The notes below the pieces were generated by a model. The model was not told the origin of the DNA and searched no databases. It saw only the letters and a program-made list of their open reading frames with translations. Position numbers and translations under genes: made by a program. 64,000 nucleotides of DNA from Phyllobacterium brassicacearum. Lineage in GTDB: Bacteria > Pseudomonadota > Alphaproteobacteria > Rhizobiales > Rhizobiaceae. The stretch covers positions 248,001 to 312,000 of the forward strand of contig NZ_PGGO01000003.1 in assembly GCF_003010955.1 (NCBI RefSeq), given 5' to 3'. Positions 46,113 through 57,928 of this stretch are shown in pieces; position 1 is the first letter of the stretch, and each line of letters opens with the position of its first letter.

Positions 46113-46368
46113 CTCTCATCTCCATGATCATATGGTGGCAACCGATCCTCCCACTGCAAGAATAGGTGATTTGGGTGGCCGCCAACCAGCGCCTTTCCAA
46201 CATGGCAGCCATGTCCATTGCGCATACGCGGCGAAATAATCGTACAATGGGAACGTGCTTTTCTCGACTATCAACGGCAGAATCTGGTTGCTAAATCCAC
46301 TCATCCATTGCGCCGGCGAAGACGGGAAGATAGGTTTCGGCCTCTAACAGCAGAGGTTCACAGTCATC

Positions 46369-48210
46369 ATGTTTCAGTCGTTTGAGGTCGCAAGCAATCC
46401 GGCAACCGCCGCCCCCCGGGTCGCCAAGCTGCGCGCCGAACTCGAGTCCCTCGGCCTTGACGGTTTTCTCGTACCGCGTGCCGACGAACATCAGGGCGAA
46501 TATGTGCCTGCCCGTGCTCGCCGACTGGCGTGGCTGACGGGCTTCACTGGGTCAGCCGGTGTTGCCCTGATCATGAAGAACAAGGCCTATCTGTTTGTCG
46601 ACGGACGCTACACGCTGCAGGCTGCCGAGCAGACGGATCCTGAAATCTTCACGATTGAAAGCCTTGTCGACACGCCGCCCCCGGTCTGGCTGCGCAATGT
46701 CGAGAAGAAGCTCATCATAGGCTTCGATCCCTGGCTGCACACGATCAGCGAGACCAAAGCGTTGCACGAGGCGCTGGAAAAGAACGGTGGCAGTCTGGTC
46801 GCCATCAAGGACAACCTGGTCGACATGATCTGGGACGATCAGCCTGCTCCGCCGCTCGAAGCAGTTACCATTCAACCGGAGAAGTATGCAGGCAAATTCG
46901 CCAGCGAAAAGCTGCAGGAACTGGCTGAGGCGGTGGCGAAGGCCAAAGCCGACGCGACCATTCTGACAGATCCATCCTCGATTGCCTGGGCGTTCAACAT
47001 TCGCGGCAATGACGTCAGTAACACGCCGCTGCCTTTGGCTTTTGCACTTCTTCCCGCTTCCGGAGAACCGCTGCTCTTCATCGACAAGCGCAAGCTTCCG
47101 ATCGAGACGGAGGCCTATCTCACACAGCTTTCGACATTACGTCCACCTTCATCCCTGGAGGGCGATGTCTCGACCTTTGTCGCCGGAGACAAGACCGTGA
47201 TGCTTGATCCGGCTTTGGCGGCCGAAAAGCTGCGCCTGATCGTTGAGCAGGCGGGCGGCAAGGTTGTGGATGGCCTTGATCCAGCGCGGCTGCCGCGTGC
47301 GATCAAGAACCCCGTCGAGCTTGAAGGCGCACGCAAATCGCACGAGCGCGATGGCGTCGCCATGGTGTCGTTCCTGTCCTGGATCGACGAACAGGCTCCC
47401 GGCACTATCGATGAAATCATTGCAGCGACAAAGCTGGAGGAAACCCGCCGTACGGTTGCGGAGGGCTTCCAGATGCCGCTCGAAAACCTCTCCTTCGACA
47501 GCATTTCCGGCGCCGGACCGAATGGCGCCTTTGCGCATTACCGTGTCAGCACCGCGTCAAACCGTACATTGGAGGATGGCGAGCTCTATCTGATCGATAG
47601 CGGCGGCCAATACCGCGATGGCACCACCGACATAACGCGCACCCTGCCGGTCGGTAAGCCGACGGACGACATGAAGCGGAAGTTTACACTGGTCCTGAAG
47701 GGCATGATTGCCATTTCAACCGCACGCTTCCCCAAAGGCACGCGCGGCATGGATATCGACGCGCTTGCGCGCATTGCCCTGTGGAAGCAAGGCTACGACT
47801 ATGGCCATGGAACCGGACACGGCGTCGGCTCATTCCTTTCGGTACACGAAGGACCGCAAAGCATCTCGAAACGTGGTGTGCACGAACTGTTGCCGGGCAT
47901 GATCCTCTCCAACGAGCCCGGCTACTACAAACCCGGTTCGGGCGGCTATGGCATCCGGACAGAAAACCTTTTGATCGTCACCGAGCCGGAGGTGCCCGAA
48001 GGCGGCGATATCCCGATGATGGGCTTCGAAACGATCACGCTTTGCCCCATCGACAAGCGGCTGATCGACACGAGCCTGCTGGTGCGCGAAGAATTGGTGT
48101 GGCTGGACGCCTATCACGCGCGGGTTCGCGAGGCGCTTCTGCCGCACACCAAGGGCGATGAGCGCGAATGGCTTATGGCTGCGACCGAGCCGCTCGCGCA
48201 CAACAGTTGA
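46369..48210 (+). CDS. M24 family Xaa-Pro aminopeptidase (aminopeptidase P)
   Basis: A 613-residue metallopeptidase with two creatinase-N domains (about 1-310) and a pita-bread catalytic domain. Metal ligands are seen in order: the two Asp of LIDSGGQYRDGTTDITRT, the His of GHGTGHGVGSFLSVHEGP, the Glu of SNEPGYYKPG and the Glu of MGFETITLCP. This is the long three-domain form that removes N-terminal residues before proline. It is downstream of prmA with a 380-bp gap that holds the small gene above and nothing else obvious. Confidence 0.93.
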   Translation: MFQSFEVASNPATAAPRVAKLRAELESLGLDGFLVPRADEHQGEYVPARARRLAWLTGFTGSAGVALIMKNKAYLFVDGRYTLQAAEQTDPEIFTIESLVDTPPPVWLRNVEKKLIIGFDPWLHTISETKALHEALEKNGGSLVAIKDNLVDMIWDDQPAPPLEAVTIQPEKYAGKFASEKLQELAEAVAKAKADATILTDPSSIAWAFNIRGNDVSNTPLPLAFALLPASGEPLLFIDKRKLPIETEAYLTQLSTLRPPSSLEGDVSTFVAGDKTVMLDPALAAEKLRLIVEQAGGKVVDGLDPARLPRAIKNPVELEGARKSHERDGVAMVSFLSWIDEQAPGTIDEIIAATKLEETRRTVAEGFQMPLENLSFDSISGAGPNGAFAHYRVSTASNRTLEDGELYLIDSGGQYRDGTTDITRTLPVGKPTDDMKRKFTLVLKGMIAISTARFPKGTRGMDIDALARIALWKQGYDYGHGTGHGVGSFLSVHEGPQSISKRGVHELLPGMILSNEPGYYKPGSGGYGIRTENLLIVTEPEVPEGGDIPMMGFETITLCPIDKRLIDTSLLVREELVWLDAYHARVREALLPHTKGDEREWLMAATEPLAHNS

Positions 48211-48219
48211 AAATAGCGA

Positions 48220-48513
48220 TCAGGAAAACTGGCGCAGCAGAATGATCATTGCTGCGCCGGCAAGGAACATCGTCAGCGCGTTGAAGCGCAGGGAAATGAG
48301 CCCTGCGAAAGCCAATGCCAGGAGACCGCGCCAGTCAGCGGTGGCCGCCGCTGGCGCAACCAATGTCGTCAGGACCGCAGCAGGCACTGCGTTGAGTGCC
48401 ACCTCGACGCGCGGATGAATGCGCTCGAAGCGCGACAGTACAAGGTGGCCACCGATGCGGGTGAGGAAGGTCAGGACTGCGCCGGCGATGATGATCCAGA
48501 ATATTGATGACAT
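48220..48513 (-). CDS. azlD: AzlD family branched-chain amino-acid export subunit
   Basis: A 97-residue membrane protein with four hydrophobic segments (FWIIIAGAVLTFLTRIGG, RVEVALNAVPAAVLTTLVAP, WRGLLALAFAGLISLRF, LTMFLAGAAMIILLRQF), the AzlD pattern. It is the small partner of AzlC. The ATG overlaps the azlC stop (TGATG around 48513), so the pair is co-translated. The frame open upstream of 48513 is only the antisense-free reading of azlC in another phase. Confidence 0.92.
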   Translation of the reverse strand: MSSIFWIIIAGAVLTFLTRIGGHLVLSRFERIHPRVEVALNAVPAAVLTTLVAPAAATADWRGLLALAFAGLISLRFNALTMFLAGAAMIILLRQFS

Positions 48514-49259
48514 CAGCGCTTCTCCCGTGCTTTCTCCGGCTTGGCTACGATCACCGCCACGATGATGCCGGCCAGGGCACCGATGCTGACGTGCCACGGC
48601 GAGCCGATTGTCTTGTAGGCGATGATCGAGACAATGGCGCTGGCGATGACGATAGCCGCCCAGTTGTCGCGCTTGCGAAAGCCCATGACCAGCCCAAGGA
48701 AATAGATCGGCAGCAGCATATCGATGCCAAGCGCATGCGGATCGGAAATGAGATTTCCGAAAAGCCCGCCAATCCAGGCCTCTGTTACCCACATGACGTA
48801 GATCGGTGTGGCAACGCCGAGATACCAGATAAACGTGACGGCCCTGCCGGACTCGGCTCGCTTCTCGGTTTCCGCATATTGCGGGTCGGTCAAAAGGAAA
48901 TAGCTGAGGAGGCTCTGCAGCGGCTTGAAGTGACCGATACGCCGTCCCACGGCAGCTGAATACAGCACATGGCGAAAGTTGACCGCAAAGATCGAAAAGA
49001 CGATCAGCCAGGCGGGAATGTGCTGGCCGAAGAGCTCGATACCGACCATCTGGCTCGCGCCACCAAAGATCGCGGCGCTCATCAGCACAGCTTCAAATAC
49101 GGTGAAGCCGTTGTCGACCGCCAGCGCACCGAACAGCAGACCGAACGGCGCCGAGGCAACCATGATCGGCAGCCCCTTGCCGAAGCCTTCCCAGAACTGC
49201 GAACGGGAGGTGCCGGAATCGACCGGGATTGATTCCCGTTGATATATTTGTTCGTCCAT
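48513..49259 (-). CDS. azlC: AzlC family branched-chain amino-acid exporter
   Basis: A 248-residue inner-membrane protein. The AzlC signature GKGLPIMVASAPFGLLFGALAVDNGFTVFEAVLMSAAIFGGASQM is present, followed by NFRHVLYSAAV and several more hydrophobic helices. With AzlD it exports branched-chain amino acids. Together with the attenuated ilvBN operon the window has both synthesis and export of this group. Confidence 0.93.
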   Translation of the reverse strand: MDEQIYQRESIPVDSGTSRSQFWEGFGKGLPIMVASAPFGLLFGALAVDNGFTVFEAVLMSAAIFGGASQMVGIELFGQHIPAWLIVFSIFAVNFRHVLYSAAVGRRIGHFKPLQSLLSYFLLTDPQYAETEKRAESGRAVTFIWYLGVATPIYVMWVTEAWIGGLFGNLISDPHALGIDMLLPIYFLGLVMGFRKRDNWAAIVIASAIVSIIAYKTIGSPWHVSIGALAGIIVAVIVAKPEKAREKR

Positions 49260-49413
49260 GGGTCTGCTCTAGGCCAGGATGGCCGGGCTGTCACGTGAGA
49301 TTTGTTGATCAATACGATCAATGTTGCTGCAGCGAGCCACCAGACCTCCCCTTCTTGTCTCCGCCTTTGCCCATAGATAGGGTGCAAATGGGTGCGGTGA
49401 AAGGGAGAGTACC

Positions 49414-49752
49414 ATGGCACATGTCATCGATCGCGATGTCTGGGCGGAACATCCGGAATTCTGGCACGGCGAAGTGACCGGCAAGCCCTACGGCACCAAT
49501 GTGTCCATCATCTTCAATTTCCAGCAACGTATTGGCGGCGGGCCGCGCCTCCATAGGCATCCTTACACGGAGACTTTTATCATCCGCAAAGGGCATGCCC
49601 GCTTTACCGTCGGCGGTGAAATAGTCGATGCCCATGAAGGCCAGATCGTCATTGCACCTGCCAATACGCCACACAAATTCGAGAATCTTGGGCCTGGCGC
49701 CCTCGAAAGCATCGATATCCACGCCAACGAAGTCTTCGTTACCGAGTGGTAG
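49414..49752 (+). CDS. Single-domain cupin protein
   Basis: A 112-residue cupin. Motif 1 is RLHRHPYTETFIIRKGHARFTVGGE (metal ligands HRH, then E) and motif 2 contains PANTPHKFENLG with a His. Such small cupins bind a metal and may act as isomerases or oxygenases, or just bind ligand; the role is open. GGGAG precedes the ATG. Its TAG stop is immediately followed by the end of the convergent DUF2461 gene (no spacer). Confidence 0.88.
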   Translation: MAHVIDRDVWAEHPEFWHGEVTGKPYGTNVSIIFNFQQRIGGGPRLHRHPYTETFIIRKGHARFTVGGEIVDAHEGQIVIAPANTPHKFENLGPGALESIDIHANEVFVTEW

Positions 49753-52607
<2,855 letters not shown>

Positions 52608-52681
52608 CTAATTGTTGTGCTTCGTCATGTGTGCGACGTTAGCGTTCCTTTGGCCGAAGAGAAAGTGGCTCTGGCTTCTTC

Positions 52682-53290
52682 ATGAACTATTGGTTCTGGC
52701 TTTTTATCCTCGTACCTCCAGTGCTTGTATTCAGCGAAAAGCCGGAGGTAAGCGCCTGGCTGCAAGCGGCGAGACTGATCTTCGCCACTGCGCTTGCTTG
52801 CTATACTTTTCTTGCAGGTGCCATAGCTTGGCAGAAGTTTTGGCTGATTATGGAGGAGCCCCATCCATGTATCGGCGGTCTCATTGAGACCGATCCATTG
52901 ATTTTGGAAACATGCAAATCTTTCGTTTACATTGCACTATACTCGCACCTAACATCCTACATATTCTTCAGCTGCATTCTTGCAGCCATCTATGTCGGAA
53001 TAAATGAAGCGATCTGGCGCGTAGTTTTTCGTCGCGCACTTGCGCAACTGGATGGTTCTCATTTTTTGAGCAATATCTTATTGATTTATATAGCGCCCGT
53101 ACTGATATTTTTTATCATTTGCATTCTATTCTTGATGTTTCGCTGGGTTTCTCCAGAAAGCAGCAACGGTGCAATCCAACCCCCGGGCCCAATGAACTAC
53201 TGGCTCTGGAGTTTCATCATCCTGCTGCCCGTTTTCGTTTCAGTGTCAAACCAGAGCCGAATACCTGGCTTAAGGTTGGGCGACTGTTGA
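52682..53290 (+). CDS. Integral membrane protein, first of two tandem copies
   Basis: A membrane protein beginning MNYWFWLFILVPPVLVF, with four hydrophobic segments (4-17, 28-48, 83-105, 133-155) separated by a charged region with EAIWRVVFRRALAQLD. DNA here is AT-richer than its neighbours. Copy 1 has no stop of its own: at about residue 170 (53192) it runs in frame into the start of the second copy (MNYWLWSFIILLPVF) and ends in 32 residues of the second copy and its frameshift. No family recognised. It converges on the MuF-domain gene, so an immunity role is a guess by position. Confidence 0.6.
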   Translation: MNYWFWLFILVPPVLVFSEKPEVSAWLQAARLIFATALACYTFLAGAIAWQKFWLIMEEPHPCIGGLIETDPLILETCKSFVYIALYSHLTSYIFFSCILAAIYVGINEAIWRVVFRRALAQLDGSHFLSNILLIYIAPVLIFFIICILFLMFRWVSPESSNGAIQPPGPMNYWLWSFIILLPVFVSVSNQSRIPGLRLGDC

Positions 53291-53688
53291 CGGCAATTGC
53301 GCTCGGCTATGCACTGCTTAATGCGGGCGTGCAGTGGGGGAGCAAGCTGAGTTGGGAAGCTTACGAGAACTGCCATAACAGTTTCCCAAACGGCGATCAG
53401 AATGGCTATGGTTAGGAGAAATGTAAACATCTCCTCGTAGGAACCGGCGGGCTCAACTTCGTCTTTGCCCTGTTTTTGGGCTGGATTCCGTCCGGCGCCT
53501 ATGTAGGTGGATTCGAGCTTGTGTGGCGTATCTATTATCGCCGCGGAATTCGAGAGATGAATGACTCAGTTGGCAATTGGGTGAGTAATATTTTGCTGGC
53601 TCTGAGCACTCCGGTGTGGATTTATGTTGGGGTTATAATTCTAATGATAGTCTTTCTGGTGATTTATCCATATCAGCCAGCGGGCTGA
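53192..53688 (+). pseudogene. Second, broken copy of the tandem membrane protein
   Basis: Starts MNYWLWSFIILLPVF like copy 1, then shifts frame at about 53240 (one base lost) to continue SVKPEPNTWLKVGRLLTAIAL. An in-frame TAG at 53413-53415 interrupts it, after which the same frame goes on with EKCKHLLVGTGGLNFVFALFLGW and GFELVWRIYYRRGI...NWVSNILLALSTP to 53688. These segments line up in order with EKPEVSAWLQAARLIFATAL, ETCKSF, EAIWRVVFRRAL and HFLSNILLIYIAP of copy 1. So it is a decayed tandem duplicate. The stop is directly adjacent to the end of the MuF gene. Confidence 0.75.
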
Positions 53689-54591
53689 TTATATACCATC
53701 GCTTTGGTTGTATTTGACCTCACTCCTGAACTCCGTCCGCCACGTGTCGGACACATTGAAATATTGGCCACCTCCATCAGAGATGGACACCCACACGGGA
53801 GATGATGCATCTACTGAAGAAGTTCCGTACGTAATTTTTTCCCGCACGCTGGCAGGGTCGGTAAAAGTATCCGTATAGAGATAGGACATCTCGCCTTCTA
53901 TGAACATCATACCATTTTCATTTATGACGGTTCCGGAAAACTCCCGACTAACGACACTACTTCCAAACACATAAACATAATCACCAAAGTCATAAGAGTT
54001 AATGAAACTATAAGTGAGGGGTCCAGATGTAATTTTCCTTGCCTCTGCGATAATTTGCGCGCTTATCCGATCATATACGTCAAGCTTGTAAAAAAAATAA
54101 TCTATCACACCAGCCATATGCCCTGTTTCTGATAAGGTCAGGTCTTCGCCACCACCAAGATAGTAATGGCGTATGAAACGGGCATTGGTCCATTTCTCCG
54201 GCGCATCATTGATATCACTGATCAGTGTCTGATTGGCATATTCGCTATCCCCACGTATATAGGGCTCGGCGACGCAGCGACAGCCATAGTCCTCGCCCGG
54301 ATGGCCGGTTTCGGGCGGATTGTCCCAGGCAAATAGCTTTCCGTTATTTTCAATGTGAGAAGGACGCACCTGCGGGTCGCCGCGCGTGCGCCAGACATAA
54401 TGCGTGGTGGGATGGCCGAGATCTTCCGCCTTCAGCGACAAGCGTATCGGGGTCCCGCGGCGGAGATAATTATTGAAGGCTTTGCGGTATTCCAGCGAAT
54501 TGAGAAGGTTCATCCATGTCTTGCCCTGTTGCACCCGGACGATGATACGGCGGTAAAAGTGGACGTGGATAAGTGACCAGTGAGAAATCAC
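53689..54591 (-). CDS. MuF-domain protein (phage Mu gpF-like), possible secreted effector
   Basis: A 300-residue protein. Residues ~25-110 contain the phage Mu gpF/SPP1 gp7-like pattern: WRTRGDPQVRPSH, WDNPP (89-93) and GHPGEDYGCRC (96-106). No capsid, portal or tail genes are near. The remaining ~190 residues (IRHYYLGGGEDLTLSETGH, then YDFGDYVYVFGSS, FTDPASVRE) form an unrecognised, beta-rich domain. MuF domains occur both in phage head proteins and as modules of polymorphic toxins. It starts 25 bp after recN on the same strand. The GTG at 54591 keeps an N-terminus HVHFYRRIIVRVQQGKTW; an ATG at 54513 is an alternative. Confidence 0.6.
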   Translation of the reverse strand: MISHWSLIHVHFYRRIIVRVQQGKTWMNLLNSLEYRKAFNNYLRRGTPIRLSLKAEDLGHPTTHYVWRTRGDPQVRPSHIENNGKLFAWDNPPETGHPGEDYGCRCVAEPYIRGDSEYANQTLISDINDAPEKWTNARFIRHYYLGGGEDLTLSETGHMAGVIDYFFYKLDVYDRISAQIIAEARKITSGPLTYSFINSYDFGDYVYVFGSSVVSREFSGTVINENGMMFIEGEMSYLYTDTFTDPASVREKITYGTSSVDASSPVWVSISDGGGQYFNVSDTWRTEFRSEVKYNQSDGI

Positions 54592-54616
54592 CGAAAGCGA
54601 TTACCAGGCTCTGCCC

Positions 54617-56296
54617 TCAGGATACGACGGCGGCGTTTTCTCGTAGCAAGCGGACGGCCGCGGCGCGCGCCTCTTCTGTCACACTGGCGCCGGCCAGCAT
54701 GCGCGCGATTTCTTCCTGCCTATCGCCCGTTTCCATGGCGCGGATGGAGGTCGCCACACGGTCGTTGCCGCTCGCCGACTTGGCGATGAGGAAATGGGTC
54801 TGTGCCCGCGCGGCAACCTGCGGCGCATGGGTGACGGAGAGAACCTGAACCTGTCCCGCGAGACGGCGAAGGCGCTGGCCGATGGCATCGGCAACTGCGC
54901 CGCCTACACCCGTATCGATCTCGTCAAACACCAGCGTCGGAGCCGACCCGCGGTCGGCAAGCGCCACTTTCAGCGCCAGCAGGAAGCGTGAGAGTTCGCC
55001 GCCGGAAGCGACTTTCATCATCGGCCCGGCGCGGGTGCCGGGATTGGTCCGCACCCAGTATTCGACGGTGTCGATGCCTTCGGCGGTGCGGCTATCCGTA
55101 TTGGTCGTCATTTCGACGATGAATTCAGCCCGCTCCAGTTTCAGTGCCGGCAATTCGGCCATGACCGCTTGTTTCAGATGAACCGCGGTCTCGCGCCGGT
55201 CATTCGAAAGGGCAAGCGCCGCCTGGTCATATGCCTCACGAGCCGCCATGGCTTCCTTTTCCAGGACAGCGAGACGTTCGGCGCCGGCGTCGATATCGGC
55301 AAGGTCTGCATCCATCCTGTCGCGCAAGGCAGCAAGGTCATCCACTGGAACCGAATATTTCCGTGCCGCAGCACGAAGAGCGAACAAGCGCTCTTCCGTC
55401 TGTTCAAGGAAGCGCGGATCGAAGTCGATAGCGCGAATGGCTTGTTCGATGCCGTTCTGCGCCTCAGCCAGCGCGTTCAGCGCTTCATCAATCGCCTTGA
55501 CCACTGGCTCCAGCAATTGTGGTGCTTCCGGTACCTTGCGCTCAAGCCGCCGCACGAGGCTGGCAAGCGAGGGCACGGGCGAGGCATTGCCGGATAGAAC
55601 CTCGTTGGCATCATTGACGTCGCCGGCAATCTTTTCCGATCGCATCATCTCCGTGCGCTTGATTGCCAGCAGCTCTTCTTCCTGGGGCTCGGGATCGAGC
55701 TTGGCGAGTTCCTCAACCGAGGCCCGCAGGTAGTCGGCCTCGCGGGTTGCCGCTTCCACCTTGGCGCGGTGGCGAACCAGCGTGTGTTCGGCATCGCGCC
55801 ATGTCTTGTGCGCCGCCCGAACGAGACCCGCTTTTGTTTCAAGTGCGCCGAATGCGTCGAGCAGTGTGCGATGGATATCGATGTCGATCAGGGCGCGGTC
55901 ATCGTGCTGGCCATGGATCTCGACAAGCCTGCGTCCAAGCTCCCTGAGCAGGGTGACGCTTGCGGCCTGATCATTGATGAAAACGCGACTGCGGCCATCG
56001 GCTGTCTGCACGCGGCGCAGGATGATATCGCCATCATCATCGATGTCGTTGTCGCGCAGCAGCGAGCGTGCCGGATGGCTGCCCATCACATCGAAAACGG
56101 CCGTCACCTGGCCCTGCTCCGCCCCATGCCGGACAAGCGAAGCGTCGCCACGTGCCCCAAGGGCAAGCGACAATGCATCGAGCAGAATGGATTTGCCTGC
56201 GCCAGTCTCCCCGGTAAGCACCGACAAGCCTTCGCGAAACTCGATGTCGAGCCGTTCAATCAGAACAATATCGCGGATCGACAGATGCGAAAGCAT
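54617..56296 (-). CDS. recN: DNA repair ATPase RecN
   Basis: SMC-like protein of double-strand break repair. The 559 residues have Walker A GETGAGKS (29-36), two long coiled-coil arms, and the C-terminal signature VASGGELSRFLLALKVALAD with Walker B LVFDEIDTGVGGAVADAIG. In Rhizobiales it sits between bamD and ligA, as here. It begins 20 bp after bamD's stop. The downstream neighbour is the MuF gene. Confidence 0.96.
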   Translation of the reverse strand: MLSHLSIRDIVLIERLDIEFREGLSVLTGETGAGKSILLDALSLALGARGDASLVRHGAEQGQVTAVFDVMGSHPARSLLRDNDIDDDGDIILRRVQTADGRSRVFINDQAASVTLLRELGRRLVEIHGQHDDRALIDIDIHRTLLDAFGALETKAGLVRAAHKTWRDAEHTLVRHRAKVEAATREADYLRASVEELAKLDPEPQEEELLAIKRTEMMRSEKIAGDVNDANEVLSGNASPVPSLASLVRRLERKVPEAPQLLEPVVKAIDEALNALAEAQNGIEQAIRAIDFDPRFLEQTEERLFALRAAARKYSVPVDDLAALRDRMDADLADIDAGAERLAVLEKEAMAAREAYDQAALALSNDRRETAVHLKQAVMAELPALKLERAEFIVEMTTNTDSRTAEGIDTVEYWVRTNPGTRAGPMMKVASGGELSRFLLALKVALADRGSAPTLVFDEIDTGVGGAVADAIGQRLRRLAGQVQVLSVTHAPQVAARAQTHFLIAKSASGNDRVATSIRAMETGDRQEEIARMLAGASVTEEARAAAVRLLRENAAVVS

Positions 56297-56315
56297 GGAT
56301 TGCTCTGTTTATCGG

Positions 56316-57203
56316 TTAGACGCCGTCTTTGCCACCAGTGATTGCAGTTGCAGCCTTCGACAGCCATGAACCGGCGCTCTCACGCGGCTCAAGGCCACCA
56401 CTCTGCAGCAGCTTGTAGCTATCCTTGTACCACTGGCTATCCGGATAGTTCTGGCCAAGAACAGCCGCAGCCGCCTGCGCTTCATTCGTCAGGCCCAAGG
56501 CGAAGTTAGCTTCCACCAGACGCGCCAATGCCTCTTCGACATGGCGTGTGTTCGAGTATTGCTCGACGACAACCCGGAAGCGCTTGATCGCAGCCAGATA
56601 TTCCTTGCGCTCGAGATAATAGCGGCCAACCTGCATTTCCTTGCCGGCGAGCTGGTCACGGCCAAAACGGATCTTCGCCTTGGAATCCTCGACATATTCA
56701 GAATCGGGGAAGCGCTCGACCACTTCGCTGAATGCAGCGATCGACCGGCGCGACATGCTTTGCTCGCGCGTCACATCCGGAATCTGGCGATAGTAGCAGA
56801 GGCCGGTAATGTAATAAGCGTAAGCCGCTTCCGGCTGTGTCGGATAAAGCGCAATGTAACGCTTGGTCATGGCAAGCGCATCGTCATACTTGCCGGCGCG
56901 ATAGTTTGCGAACGCGCCCATGACCAGCGATTTACGGGCGAACTCCGAATAAGGGTGCTGGCGATCGACGGCATCGAATTTCTTGGCGGCCTCGGCAAGG
57001 CGGCCGGAATTCAGATTGGCGAGCGCCTGATTGTACAGAACGTCAGCAGGTTCGATTGTATCGACATAGGCGTTCAGGTCTATATCATCATCTTTGGATG
57101 CACAACCGGAAATGGCGATAGCGCTGGCAATTGGAACAAGAAGAAGGGCCATGCGGGCCCTGTGAGCCAACCCTGTATTCATCGACATTCTGCAATTCGC
57201 CAT
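56316..57203 (-). CDS. bamD: Outer-membrane assembly lipoprotein BamD
   Basis: Essential lipoprotein of the BAM complex that inserts beta-barrel proteins. The 295-residue protein has a signal peptide with the lipobox ending AISGC (C34), then a set of TPR helices ([40 protein letters not shown] is the first pair). I chose the ATG at 57203, which has GGAG five bases upstream; starts at codons 6 and 8 are possible, and the open frame to 57443 is not credible. The lpxC gene that usually precedes it lies 6 kb away here. Confidence 0.94.
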   Translation of the reverse strand: MANCRMSMNTGLAHRARMALLLVPIASAIAISGCASKDDDIDLNAYVDTIEPADVLYNQALANLNSGRLAEAAKKFDAVDRQHPYSEFARKSLVMGAFANYRAGKYDDALAMTKRYIALYPTQPEAAYAYYITGLCYYRQIPDVTREQSMSRRSIAAFSEVVERFPDSEYVEDSKAKIRFGRDQLAGKEMQVGRYYLERKEYLAAIKRFRVVVEQYSNTRHVEEALARLVEANFALGLTNEAQAAAAVLGQNYPDSQWYKDSYKLLQSGGLEPRESAGSWLSKAATAITGGKDGV

Positions 57204-57342
57204 GCTGTCTCCGGCCCCCACATAATAGTTTAAGAGCATTGATCGCAAACCCGATATCACGTTTGCGTCCCATGCTCTAGGCATACTCAATCTTACCGTC
57301 GGTTGGGCGTTCATAAACCACAAGCCAACAGAATCAGCAATC

Positions 57343-57925
57343 TTATTGCCGTGTAATCGTCCAATTTTGTGGCGAACCTGAAATGAATTCAACTTGTTTC
57401 GGTAGCGACAGGTAGCCGATCCTGTAGGCTTGGACCTCCGCACCAGACTTCAATGGCCGCGGCTCGCCCCAAAGTTGAATTCGAAGGCGCGTCCAGCTCG
57501 TCGTTTCGAATGCCGGAATAGAGGCCAGAGCACCGCCCTTCTCAACATCATGCATGGCTTCGTCGCTGTCACGCTTGCGTAAGTCTCCGACCGATGAATG
57601 AGCCGCTGCGACCCGCAATTCACGTGTTGCGAACGTTGCTGACCGATCACAGAAGACAAATGTGCCTGCCAGACAAACCAGGTTCTTACCATCGGCCAGC
57701 CGAATGACCGTGTGACACCGACAAAGCCCTCCCCACACAGGAAATCATTCAGGCCGTCCTCATGATTCCAGAGATAGAACGGAGCGTAGAGGTTTTCCCG
57801 GCTCTGGGTGCCGTCACCGCTCCGGGCCGTCAGGTAAGCCTTGAATCTCAGATTGGGAAATTTGTCGAGCAGATGGCCCTTCTCCGCTATGCGGCGATGT
57901 GTCAGAACATCAAATAGCGGATCGC
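57343..57925 (-). pseudogene. DUF4865 gene remnant
   Basis: The minus strand reads FDVLTHRRIAEKGHLLDKFPN, then SRENLYAPFYLWNHEDGLNDFLCG and SFGWPMVRTWFVWQAH, the core of the DUF4865 family. At about 57640 the frame shifts by one lost base and continues ATFATRELRVAAAHSSVGDL to [12 protein letters not shown] and a stop at 57343. The N-terminal dozen residues (the usual MIAMQYS-like start) are missing, because the DNA before 57925 belongs to the end of the AraC gene. DUF4865 genes usually lie after a tautomerase gene; the tautomerase here is 4 kb away. Confidence 0.75.
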
Positions 57926-57928
57926 AAG

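Noticed and set aside
46113-46368. Possible gene between the small convergent frame and aminopeptidase P
   Set aside because: Only short frames without ribosome sites or sensible composition; no hairpin terminator or clear promoter was seen.
57343-57738. An independent 131-codon gene on the minus strand
   Set aside because: Its sequence is the second half of the DUF4865 remnant in the shifted frame, not a separate gene.
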